A DNA stretch of 12,762 nt from contig JAEWJH010000051.1 of the NCBI GenBank assembly GCA_023386635.1, positions 1 through 12,762 on the forward strand, in the 5' to 3' direction. The position numbers and the translations under genes are program-made. The notes under the pieces were generated by a model. That model saw only the letters and a program-made list of their open reading frames with translations, was not told the origin of the DNA and did not search any database. Source of the DNA: Pseudomonadota bacterium. GTDB taxonomy: Bacteria > Pseudomonadota > Alphaproteobacteria > Rhizobiales > Xanthobacteraceae. Each line of letters begins with the position of its first letter. Position 1 is the stretch's first letter. Shown one piece after another: positions 5,880 to 12,698 of the stretch.

Positions 5880-6752
5880 ATGGCAAAGGAACGACAGTCT
5901 CCGGATGTTTCCGGATTTTACCATCCCGCGACATCCAGCATCGTCTATCTCGTGGTCGATCCCGCCACGCAGCACGCCGCGATCATCGATCCGGTGCTCG
6001 ACTATGACGAAAAGGCCGGCCGCGTCTCGACCGAGACCGCCGATGCCTTGCTCAACGAGATCGCGCGGCGCAAGCTCACCGTCGACTGGATCCTCGACAC
6101 CCATCCGCACGCGGACCATTTTTCCGCGGCCTCCTATCTGAAGGACAAGCTCGGCGCGCCGATCGCCATCGGCGCAAAGATCGTCGAGGTGCAGAAGCTC
6201 TGGCGCGACATCTACAACACGCCCGATCTCCCGATGGACGGATCGGCATGGGATCAACTGTTCGAGGCCGGCGACACGCTCACGGTCGGCTCACTACAAG
6301 GCTCGGTGATGTTTTCGCCGGGCCACACGCTCGCTTCGATCACTTATGTGTTCGGCGACGCCGCCTTCGTGCATGACACGCTGTTCCAGCCTGACTACGG
6401 CACCGCCCGCGCTGACTTTCCCGGCGGCAGCGCCGGCGCCCTCTATGACTCGATCCAGGAGATCCTCGCCTTGCCCGACGACACGCGGCTGTTTACCGGC
6501 CACGACTATCAGCCGGGCGGGCGGGAGCCGAAATGGGAGTCCACGGTCGCCGACCAGCGGCGCTCCAATCCGCACATCAAGGGCCGCGTGTCCCGGGCCG
6601 CATTCATCGCGGAGCGGGAGAAGCGCGACAGCACGCTGCCGATGCCCAAGCTCATCCTGCATGCGCTACAGGTCAATCTGCGCGCCGGCCGCCTGCCGCC
6701 GCCTGAAAGCAACGGCCGATCCTATCTGAAAATACCGATCGGCGTTCTCTAA
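5880..6752 (+). CDS. MBL-fold persulfide dioxygenase-like hydrolase (Ethe1/Blh type)
   Basis: 290-residue metallo-beta-lactamase-fold protein of the Blh/ETHE1 persulfide dioxygenase group, which oxidises glutathione persulfide to sulfite and glutathione with a mononuclear iron. The metal motif is THPHADH (H75, H77, D79, H80), with H149 in SPGHT, D166 in HDTLFQPDYGTARADF and H208 in TGHDY. In ETHE1-type enzymes iron is held by the equivalents of H75, H149 and D166. HDTLFQPDYGTARADFPGG and the C-terminal LQVNLRAGRLPPPESNGRSYLKIP stretch resemble the bacterial Blh branch, known from BigR-controlled H2S-detoxification operons in Agrobacterium and Xylella. No BigR-like regulator is in this window. 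The gene follows the SDR by 23 nt. There is no clear Shine-Dalgarno; a TATGAT box ends 5 nt before the ATG. Glyoxalase II is a less likely alternative because of the FQPDYGTARADF segment. Confidence 0.85.
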   Translation: MAKERQSPDVSGFYHPATSSIVYLVVDPATQHAAIIDPVLDYDEKAGRVSTETADALLNEIARRKLTVDWILDTHPHADHFSAASYLKDKLGAPIAIGAKIVEVQKLWRDIYNTPDLPMDGSAWDQLFEAGDTLTVGSLQGSVMFSPGHTLASITYVFGDAAFVHDTLFQPDYGTARADFPGGSAGALYDSIQEILALPDDTRLFTGHDYQPGGREPKWESTVADQRRSNPHIKGRVSRAAFIAEREKRDSTLPMPKLILHALQVNLRAGRLPPPESNGRSYLKIPIGVL

Positions 6753-6757
6753 CCTTG

Positions 6758-7540
6758 TCAGCGCAAAATCTGGCTCAGGAAGAGCTTGGTCCGCTCGTGC
6801 TGCGGGTTGTCGAAGAACTCCTGCGGCGCATTGGCCTCGACAATCTGGCCTTCGTCCATGAACACCACGCGGTTCGCCACCTGCCGCGCGAAGCCCATTT
6901 CGTGGGTGACGCACAGCATGGTCATGCCGTCCAGCGCCAGTTGCACCATGGTGTCGAGCACTTCCTTGACCATTTCCGGATCGAGCGCCGAGGTCGGCTC
7001 GTCGAACAGCATGATCTTCGGGTTCATGCACAGCGCCCGCGCGATGGCTACGCGCTGCTGCTGACCGCCTGAAAGCTGCCCCGGATATTTGTCGGCCTGC
7101 TCGGGGATACGCACTCGCTCGAGGTAATGCCGTGCCGCGGCTTCCGCGTCCTTCTTCGCCATGTGCCGTACCCAGATCGGCGCGAGCGTGCAATTCTGCA
7201 GCACGGTGAGGTGCGGAAACAGATTGAACTGCTGGAATACCATGCCGACGTCGCGGCGCACGATCTCTACTTTCTTCACGTCATCGGACAGTTCGATGCC
7301 GTCGACGACGATCCGCCCACGCTGATATTCCTCCAGCGCGTTGATGCAGCGGATCAAGGTCGACTTGCCCGACCCCGACGGCCCGGCGATGACGATCCGC
7401 TCGCCACGCCCCACCGTCAGGTTGATGTCGCGCAGCACATGAAACTGACCGTACCATTTGTGCACGCCGGCCATCTCGATCGCCGTCGCGTTCTGCGTGG
7501 TGTGGATGCTGCTCGTATCGACAGGCGGCTTGGTGCTCAT
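6758..7540 (-). CDS. aapP: General L-amino-acid ABC transporter ATP-binding protein
   Basis: 260-residue cytoplasmic ATPase of the polar amino-acid uptake (PAAT) family, powering the two-permease channel encoded just upstream. Visible elements are the Walker A GPSGSGKST (53-61), Q-loop VFQQFNLFPH with Q103, ABC signature LSGGQ (156-160), Walker B MLFDEP (177-182), D-loop SALD and switch histidine H213 in THEMGFA. Length and text fit AapP/GlnQ proteins. The ATG at 7540 lies 8 nt after the aapM stop, and its Shine-Dalgarno AGGGA overlaps that stop codon, indicating translational coupling. It is the last gene of the aap operon and ends 5 nt from the stop of the convergent persulfide dioxygenase gene, with no terminator between. 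The N-terminal 20 residues are a Ser/Thr-rich extension seen in several rhizobial AapP. Confidence 0.95.
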   Translation of the reverse strand: MSTKPPVDTSSIHTTQNATAIEMAGVHKWYGQFHVLRDINLTVGRGERIVIAGPSGSGKSTLIRCINALEEYQRGRIVVDGIELSDDVKKVEIVRRDVGMVFQQFNLFPHLTVLQNCTLAPIWVRHMAKKDAEAAARHYLERVRIPEQADKYPGQLSGGQQQRVAIARALCMNPKIMLFDEPTSALDPEMVKEVLDTMVQLALDGMTMLCVTHEMGFARQVANRVVFMDEGQIVEANAPQEFFDNPQHERTKLFLSQILR

Positions 7541-7548
7541 GAGTGTCC

Positions 7549-8676
7549 CTATCGCCCGCGTTTGAGCCGATGCTCGACGAACAGCGAATAGCGCGACATG
7601 CCGAAGCAGAACAGGAAATAGACGATGCCGGCGAAGGCAAAGCCGGTGAACAGCGTGTTCGGCGTCGCCCAGTTGGGATCGGCAAAGGCCGCGCGCATCT
7701 GGCCGAGGAAATCGAAGATCGCGACGATCAAAACCAGCGTCGTGTCCTTGAAGAGGCCGATGAAGGTGTTGACGATGCCGGGAATGACGAGCCGCAGCGC
7801 CTGCGGCATGACGATCAGGCCCATGATCCGCCAGTAGCCGAGGCCGAGCGCCTGCCCCGCTTCGATCTGCCCGCGCGGGATCGCCTGCAAGCCGGCGCGC
7901 ACCACCTCGGCCATGTAAGCGGACGCGAACAGCGCGGTGCCGATCAGCACGCGCAGCAGCGCATCGAGCGTCCAGGTGCCCGGCAGGAACAGTGGCAGCA
8001 TGTAGCTGGAAAAGAACAGGATGGTGATCAGCGGCACGCCGCGCCAGAACTCAATGAAGATGACCGACAGGCTGTGCACGATCGGCATCTGCGAGCGACG
8101 GCCGAGCGCCAGCAGGATGCCGAGCGGCAACGACACGACGATGCCGGTTCCCGCCACCACCAGCGTCACCAGCAGCCCGCCCCACGACCGGGTTTCCACG
8201 TGCTCAAGGCCGAAGCGGCCGCCGACCAGCAGGTAGAACGCGACGATCGGAAAGACGCCGAAGAACAGGATCGCGTTGGCGAGCTTGAACGGCGCGCGCG
8301 GGATCAACAACGGCAGCAGCAGCACGACACCGAGCACGAAAGTCAGATCGACGCGCCAGTGCTGACCCCAGGGATAGAAGCCGTAGACGAGCTGCGTGAA
8401 CTTCGCCCCAATGAACGGCCAGCACGCACCGACCGGATGCCCGACTGTCTCCGCCAGACAGTCGACCCGCGAAGCGCCATCCCAGACCGCATCGATCACG
8501 AGAAAGCGCAACAGCGGCACGGCGACGGCGGCGAGGACGATCGCACTCAGCACCGTCATCAGGATATTCAGCGGCCCGGAAAACAGGCGTTCGCGCGTGC
8601 GCGCCCACACGCCATGCGACGCGGCCGGCGGCGGCTCCGGCTCGGCCATGGCGCGGCGGAGATAAGAGACGGCCAT
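7549..8676 (-). CDS. aapM: General L-amino-acid ABC transporter permease AapM
   Basis: 375-residue inner-membrane subunit, paired with AapQ to form the amino-acid channel. A cytoplasmic Pro/Ala-rich N-terminus (about 1-30) precedes the first helix (NILMTVLSAIVLAAVAV). Several helices follow, interrupted by a periplasmic segment (about 62-108) containing two Cys (C73 and C85). The C-terminal permease domain carries the ABC-contact EAA loop, here IEAGQALGLG...MPQALRLVIPG (271-300). The length is well above the ~230 residues of HisM/GlnP-type permeases and fits the enlarged AapM/BztC class. The ATG at 8676 lies 2 nt after the aapQ stop with an AGGGAGCGG Shine-Dalgarno that overlaps the aapQ end; ATG at codon 10 is a possible alternative. 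Assignment as M rather than Q rests on gene order and size. Confidence 0.93.
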   Translation of the reverse strand: MAVSYLRRAMAEPEPPPAASHGVWARTRERLFSGPLNILMTVLSAIVLAAVAVPLLRFLVIDAVWDGASRVDCLAETVGHPVGACWPFIGAKFTQLVYGFYPWGQHWRVDLTFVLGVVLLLPLLIPRAPFKLANAILFFGVFPIVAFYLLVGGRFGLEHVETRSWGGLLVTLVVAGTGIVVSLPLGILLALGRRSQMPIVHSLSVIFIEFWRGVPLITILFFSSYMLPLFLPGTWTLDALLRVLIGTALFASAYMAEVVRAGLQAIPRGQIEAGQALGLGYWRIMGLIVMPQALRLVIPGIVNTFIGLFKDTTLVLIVAIFDFLGQMRAAFADPNWATPNTLFTGFAFAGIVYFLFCFGMSRYSLFVEHRLKRGR

Positions 8677-8678
8677 CG

Positions 8679-9998
8679 CTACCGCTCCCTGAGCGCGATG
8701 CGCGCGTTATAGGCGTTCATCGCCGCGCTGGTGGCGAGCGAGATCACCAGATAGACCGCCATGGTGATACCGAGGATTTCGATCGCCTGCCCGGTCTGGT
8801 TCAAGGTCGTGCCGGCGAACACCGCGAACAGATCGGGATAGCCGATACCGACCGCCAGCGATGAGTTCTTGGTGAGGTTGAGATACTGGCTGGTGAGCGG
8901 CGGAATGATCACCCGCATGGCCTGCGGGATAACGACAAAGCGCAGCGCCTGGGCGCGGCTGAGCCCCAGCGCTTGCGCCGCCTCGGTCTGCCCCTTCGCC
9001 ACCGCTTCGATGCCGGCGCGGACGATCTCGGCGATGAAGGCGGCCGTGTAGGTCGACAGCGCGATCAGCAGCGCGACGAGTTCGGGAATGAGCCGGACGC
9101 CGGCGGAAAAATTAAAGCCGCGCAGCACCGGGCGTTCCAACGCGAGCGGGCTGCCGACGATGGCGGTGACGAGCAGCGGCAAGCCGACGATCAGCGCGAT
9201 GCCGACCGCCAGCATCGGGAACGGCCGCCCGGTCGCAGCCTGCCGGCGGCGCGCCCAGAGGCGCAGCGCGATCGTCGCAGCGATGGCGACGACCACCGCA
9301 AGCCCGACCGCGCTCGCGCCGGCATGCAGCGACGGCTCCGGCAGCACCATGCCGCGGTTGTTGAGATAGATCATCGGCGGCCCGATCCAGTCGGCTGTCA
9401 GCCGCAGGCCAGCTTCGATCCCGCCGAGGACCCGTAACGTCGCGGCACCGTCGGCGAGCCACAGCAAGATCGGCTGAAGGCCGACCCCGACGCTCTGGCG
9501 CGGCGGCGGCATGGCGCCGAGCACCGCCAGATACCAGAACAGGATCTGAAACAGCAGCGGCTGGTTGCGGATCACCTCGACATAGACGCCCGCGAGCCGC
9601 GCCAGCAGCCAGTTCGACGACAGCCGCGCGATGCCGACGGCAAAACCGATCACGGTGGCGAAGACGATACCGAGCACGGCCACCAGCAACGTGTTGAGCA
9701 GCCCGACCAGAAACACCCGGCCGTAGCTGTCGGATTCCTGATACGGGATCAGCGTCTGATTGACGCCGAAGCCTGCGGTGTTGTCGAGGAAGCCAAAGCC
9801 GGTGGCGATCCGCTGCGCCTCGAGATTGGCTTTCGCATTGAGCGCGAACTCAACGCCAACCCCGATCACCAGCGCGAGCAGCACGCATTGATAGAACAGC
9901 CCGCGCAGCCGCGGGTCGCGCAAGAGGCTTGCCCGCGGCGCGGCCACCGGGGCGGCTAGGGCAGCCGGGGCAGCCGGGGATTGCGTCGATGCCGGCAT
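8679..9998 (-). CDS. aapQ: General L-amino-acid ABC transporter permease AapQ
   Basis: 439-residue inner-membrane permease. The first 25 residues are an Ala/Pro-rich cytoplasmic tail, encoded partly by a short GC-rich direct repeat (CAGCCGGGG at 9962-9979). Helix 1 follows (FYQCVLLALVIGVGVEFAL), then a periplasmic loop with FLDNTAGFGVNQTLIPY and a permease core beginning VFLVGLLNTLLVAVLG. An insertion at about 165-300 includes WIGPPMIYLNNRGMVLPEP, typical of AapQ/BztB proteins. The EAA loop EAAQALGLSRAQALRFVVIPQA at 339-360 contacts AapP. The protein is somewhat longer than the ~400 residues usual for rhizobial AapQ, mostly through the N-terminal tail. The ATG at 9998 has a strong Shine-Dalgarno GAGGGG, which could pair with a C-run just upstream. 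It lies 29 nt after aapJ. Confidence 0.94.
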   Translation of the reverse strand: MPASTQSPAAPAALAAPVAAPRASLLRDPRLRGLFYQCVLLALVIGVGVEFALNAKANLEAQRIATGFGFLDNTAGFGVNQTLIPYQESDSYGRVFLVGLLNTLLVAVLGIVFATVIGFAVGIARLSSNWLLARLAGVYVEVIRNQPLLFQILFWYLAVLGAMPPPRQSVGVGLQPILLWLADGAATLRVLGGIEAGLRLTADWIGPPMIYLNNRGMVLPEPSLHAGASAVGLAVVVAIAATIALRLWARRRQAATGRPFPMLAVGIALIVGLPLLVTAIVGSPLALERPVLRGFNFSAGVRLIPELVALLIALSTYTAAFIAEIVRAGIEAVAKGQTEAAQALGLSRAQALRFVVIPQAMRVIIPPLTSQYLNLTKNSSLAVGIGYPDLFAVFAGTTLNQTGQAIEILGITMAVYLVISLATSAAMNAYNARIALRER

Positions 9999-10000
9999 GA

Positions 10001-10020
10001 TCCCCTCGCGGCCCGGGGGC
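10001..10020 (-). promoter_or_regulatory. Possible hairpin masking the aapQ ribosome-binding site
   Basis: In the 29-nt gap between aapJ and aapQ, minus-strand CCCCC (10019-10015) can pair with the GGGG of the aapQ Shine-Dalgarno (10005-10002) across a loop of about 9 nt. The pairing is only 4 bp but all G-C. It could lower permease translation relative to the binding protein, or simply stabilise the aapJ message end. Confidence 0.3.
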
Positions 10021-10027
10021 GGTGTCG

Positions 10028-11050
10028 TCAGCGGATCGGCGGGGCGTACTGGATGCCGCCGTTATTCCACAGATTGTTCAGCCCGCGCGCGATGCCGAGC
10101 CGCGAGCCGGTGCCGACATTGCGCTCGAAGCTCTCGCCATAATTGCCGACGTGACGGACGATGCGCGCCGCCCAGTCCTTGGTGAGGCCGAGCTGTTCGC
10201 CGTAATTGCCCTCGGTGCCGACGAACCGCCTCACGTCCGGCTTCTCGGATTTCATTGCCTCGTCGAGCGTCGATTTGGAAATGCCGAGTTCCTCGGCATT
10301 GATCATCGCGAACAACGTCCACTTGACGATATCGAACCACTGATCGTCGCCATGACGGACCACCGGCCCGAGCGGTTCCTTCGAGATGATCTCCGGGAGG
10401 ATGACGTGGTCGTTCTGGTTGGCGAGCTTGAGCTTTTCCGAATAGAGCTGCGAGACGTCGGTGGTGAACACGTCGCAGCGGCCGCTGTCATAGGCCTTCA
10501 CGGTTTCGTCCGCGGTGGCGAATGCCGTCACCTCGTATTTCATCTTATGGGCGCGGAAATAGTCCGCGAGATTAAGCTCGGTGGTGGTGCCGGTCTGGGT
10601 GCAGACCGAAGCGCCGTTGAGCTCTAACGCCGAATTGACCTTCAGCGCCTTGCGGACCATGAAGCCCTGGCCGTCGTAATAATTCACGCCGGCGAAGTTG
10701 AGACCGAGCGAGCTGTCGCGCGACAGCGTCCAGGTGGAGTTGCGCGAGAGCACGTCGATCTCGCCGGACTGCAGCGCGGTGAAACGGTCCTTGGCCGAGA
10801 GACCGGTGAACTTGACCTTGCCCGGATCGTTGAAGATCGCCGCGGCGATGGCGCGGCACAAATCGACGTCGAGGCCGGTCCAGTTGCCCTTGTCGTCGGG
10901 ATTGGAGAAGCCCGGCAATCCCTGGCTGACGCCGCAGATCAGCGTGCCACGCTCCTTCACCGTCTTGAGGGTTTGCGCATCAGCGCTCTGCGCCGTCACG
11001 ATCAGTGCAGCCGCGAGCAGCAAGACAATACGTTGCAAGAAGCCGTACAT
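10028..11050 (-). CDS. aapJ: General L-amino-acid ABC transporter periplasmic binding protein
   Basis: Periplasmic receptor of the aapJQMP importer, about 340 residues, the usual AapJ length. A Sec signal peptide (MYGFLQRIVLLLAAALIVTA, cleavage after SADA) is followed by VKERGTLICGVSQGLPGFSN, the family-3 binding-protein signature region NWTGLDVDLCRAIAAAIF, and SRNSTWTLSRDSSLGLNFAGVNY-like text characteristic of AapJ/BztA. The C-terminal GNYGESFERNVGTGSRLGIARGLNNLW segment is also diagnostic. Relatives bind many L-amino acids, with preference for polar and acidic ones. The start is ambiguous: GTG 11065, ATG 11062 or ATG 11050 are in frame. I favour 11050 because GGACGG precedes it at suitable spacing and the signal peptide then has a basic, not acidic, n-region. 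It is the first gene of the operon and divergent from metC. Confidence 0.94.
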   Translation of the reverse strand: MYGFLQRIVLLLAAALIVTAQSADAQTLKTVKERGTLICGVSQGLPGFSNPDDKGNWTGLDVDLCRAIAAAIFNDPGKVKFTGLSAKDRFTALQSGEIDVLSRNSTWTLSRDSSLGLNFAGVNYYDGQGFMVRKALKVNSALELNGASVCTQTGTTTELNLADYFRAHKMKYEVTAFATADETVKAYDSGRCDVFTTDVSQLYSEKLKLANQNDHVILPEIISKEPLGPVVRHGDDQWFDIVKWTLFAMINAEELGISKSTLDEAMKSEKPDVRRFVGTEGNYGEQLGLTKDWAARIVRHVGNYGESFERNVGTGSRLGIARGLNNLWNNGGIQYAPPIR

Positions 11051-11082
11051 GGGACCGTCCATCACTTGAATTGATCGATCCC

Positions 11083-11111
11083 ATCACAGAACGAACCCTG
11101 CATCAGGTCAA
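11083..11111 (-). promoter_or_regulatory. Candidate sigma-70 promoter of the aapJQMP operon
   Basis: Minus strand TTGACC (11111-11106), 17-nt spacer, TGTGAT (11088-11083). The -35 matches consensus in five of six positions and the -10 in four of six. The predicted start near 11076 gives a leader of about 25 nt to the ATG at 11050. The -35 forms one arm of a palindrome with the -35 of the divergent metC promoter. Confidence 0.45.
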
Positions 11112-11115
11112 GGGG

Positions 11116-11146
11116 TTGACGCACCTCGCGTTTCAGGCGGTATATC
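11116..11146 (+). promoter_or_regulatory. Candidate sigma-70 promoter of metC
   Basis: TTGACG (11116-11121) followed by TATATC (11141-11146) after 19 nt, or GTATAT after 18 nt. This resembles alphaproteobacterial housekeeping promoters, though the spacing is long. The -10 sits inside a small inverted repeat, GGCG-N6-CGCC (11136-11149), which might be an operator. The predicted leader to the metC ATG is about 28 nt. No SAM-II riboswitch-like structure is present. Confidence 0.45.
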
Positions 11147-11180
11147 GCCGGTCCTCCAGCGCAGTCTTCCGAGCGGCGAC

Positions 11181-12371
11181 ATGAGCAGCAAAAAGCCCGA
11201 CAGTTCCCAACGCACCGCCACCCGCCTCGTGACCGCCGGGCGCGATCCGCAGGCCCACTTCGGTTTCGTCAATCCCCCGGTTTTCCACGCTTCGACGGTG
11301 CTTTATCCCAACGCTGCCGATCAGGTGGCGCACCGCTCGCGCTATCAATACGGCCGCCGCGGCACGCCGACGACGGAAGCTTTGGAACAAGCGCTGATGG
11401 CGATCGACGGACCGGCCTGCGCCGGAGTGTCGCTGCTGCCGTCCGGCCTCGCAGCGATCTCCACCGCCCTGTTCGCCGCGGTCTCCACCGGCGATCACCT
11501 GCTGGTGACCGACACCGCCTATCGGCCCACCCGCATTTTCTGCGATTCGATCCTCAAGCGGTTCGGCGTCGAGACCACGTATTACGATCCGGCGATCGGC
11601 GCGGGAATCGAAAAGCTCTTCCGGCCGAACACCCGTGCGGTGTTCACCGAAGCGCCCGGCTCGCAAAGCTTCGAGATGCAGGACATTCCCGCGATCGCAT
11701 CGGTCGCGCACGCGCGTGACGCGCTCGTCTTGATGGACAACACCTGGGCGACGCCGCTCTACTTCGATGCATTCGGCAAAGGCGTCGATCTGTCGATCCA
11801 GGCGGGCACCAAATATCTCGGCGGCCATTCCGACATCATGTTCGGCACCGTCTCGGCCAACGAACGCGCGATCGGCCGGCTAAAGGACACCGCCGGCACG
11901 CTCGGCCTCTGCGCCGGCCCGGACGATGTATTTCTTGCGCTGCGCGGTTTCCGCACGCTCGGCGTGCGGCTCGCGCAGCATCAGGCGTCGGCGTTGCAGA
12001 TCGCGCGCTGGTTCGAGCAACGCCCGGAGGTCCTGCGCGTGCTGCACCCCGCGCTCGAGAGCAATCCGGGCCATGCGTTGTGGAAGCGCGACTTCACCGG
12101 CGCCTGCGGCCTGTTCGGTCTGGTGCTCAGGCCGATGCCCGAGAAAGCCGTCCATGCCTTCATGGACGAACTGGCGCTGTTCGGCATGGGCTATTCGTGG
12201 GGCGGCTTCGAAAGCCTCGTCATCCAGTTCGACTGCGCCGAGTATCGCACGGCGACGCCGTGGCAGCCCGGCGGGCCGACCTTGCGTTTCCATATCGGCC
12301 TCGAAGACGTCAACGATCTGATCGCCGATCTCGAACGCGGTTTCGCGGCGATGGCGAAAGTAAAGGGTTAG
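11181..12371 (+). CDS. metC: Cystathionine beta-lyase
   Basis: 396-residue PLP enzyme of the Cys/Met metabolism family. It cleaves cystathionine to homocysteine, pyruvate and ammonia in the cytoplasm; related enzymes also split cysteine or cystine. Visible elements are SRYQYGRRGTPT (53-64), with the Tyr/Arg that contact the PLP phosphate of the neighbouring subunit, SLLPSGLAAIS (84-94), D186 in DNTWATPLYF, and the Schiff-base lysine K211 in AGTKYLGGHSD. YSWGGFESL (338-346) follows; W340 at this place is characteristic of beta-lyases rather than gamma-synthases or gamma-lyases. RFHIGLEDVNDLIADLE closes the domain. Length matches E. coli MetC (395). ATG 11181 is chosen as the first in-frame ATG; its Shine-Dalgarno is weak. 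It is divergent from aapJ, and its TAG overlaps the stop of the convergent LAB_N gene by 4 nt. Confidence 0.94.
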   Translation: MSSKKPDSSQRTATRLVTAGRDPQAHFGFVNPPVFHASTVLYPNAADQVAHRSRYQYGRRGTPTTEALEQALMAIDGPACAGVSLLPSGLAAISTALFAAVSTGDHLLVTDTAYRPTRIFCDSILKRFGVETTYYDPAIGAGIEKLFRPNTRAVFTEAPGSQSFEMQDIPAIASVAHARDALVLMDNTWATPLYFDAFGKGVDLSIQAGTKYLGGHSDIMFGTVSANERAIGRLKDTAGTLGLCAGPDDVFLALRGFRTLGVRLAQHQASALQIARWFEQRPEVLRVLHPALESNPGHALWKRDFTGACGLFGLVLRPMPEKAVHAFMDELALFGMGYSWGGFESLVIQFDCAEYRTATPWQPGGPTLRFHIGLEDVNDLIADLERGFAAMAKVKG

Positions 12372-12697
12372 GCCGCTGCACCCCCGCCCTTGCCGCGCAT
12401 CACGAACTGCAGATTGCGCAGATAGACGAACACGCCGAACGCCTGCCCGAGGATGAACACCGGATCCTTGCGGTAGATCGCGTAGCCGAGCAGCATGATG
12501 CCGCCGCCGATCGAGAACACCCAGAACGTGGTCGGCACGACGCTGCGGCCCGCACGTTCGGACGCGATCCATTGCACCACGAAACGCATCGCGAACATCG
12601 CCTGCGCGACGTAGCCGACGAGAATGCCCCAATCGAGATTGCCGACGAACACGTCGTGCAAATAGTTGCCCGCGGCGCGCGACAGATCGGCCAGCAT
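12368..12697 (-). CDS. LAB_N-domain membrane protein (lipid A biosynthesis N-terminal domain)
   Basis: 109-residue protein with about three transmembrane helices that matches the small LAB_N family, a domain named from its occurrence at the N-terminus of some lipid-A-disaccharide synthases. Here it stands alone, without the LpxB glycosyltransferase. Visible text includes YVAQAMFAMRFVVQWIASER (30-49), the RFVVQW motif, then GRSVVPTTFWVFSIGGG (50-66) and IYRKDPVFILGQ (74-85), all typical. The tail is Gly/Ala-rich. ATG 12697 is chosen over the longer frame because of a strong GGAGGAG Shine-Dalgarno and because it starts 1 nt after the stop of the upstream gene (TGAGATG). Stand-alone LAB_N genes commonly lie beside family 2 and family 39 glycosyltransferases, suggesting envelope lipid or glycan modification; the molecular function is not established. 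Confidence 0.88.
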   Translation of the reverse strand: MLADLSRAAGNYLHDVFVGNLDWGILVGYVAQAMFAMRFVVQWIASERAGRSVVPTTFWVFSIGGGIMLLGYAIYRKDPVFILGQAFGVFVYLRNLQFVMRGKGGGAAA

Positions 12698-12698
12698 C

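Noticed and set aside
7543..8712. 389-codon plus-strand frame opposite aapM
   Set aside because: It is Arg/Gln/Asp/His-rich without motifs and is the mirror of a hydrophobic membrane protein, which regularly yields such polar antisense frames.
9958..9980. Short GC-rich repeat (CAGCCGGGG) as a mobile or regulatory repeat
   Set aside because: It lies inside the aapQ coding region and encodes an Ala/Pro-rich N-terminal tail. Two copies of nine bases are better explained by codon repetition.
11066..11180. SAM-II-type riboswitch upstream of metC
   Set aside because: SAM-II elements occur before methionine genes in alphaproteobacteria, but the predicted leader is only about 28 nt and shows no pseudoknot-like pairing or conserved A-rich segment.
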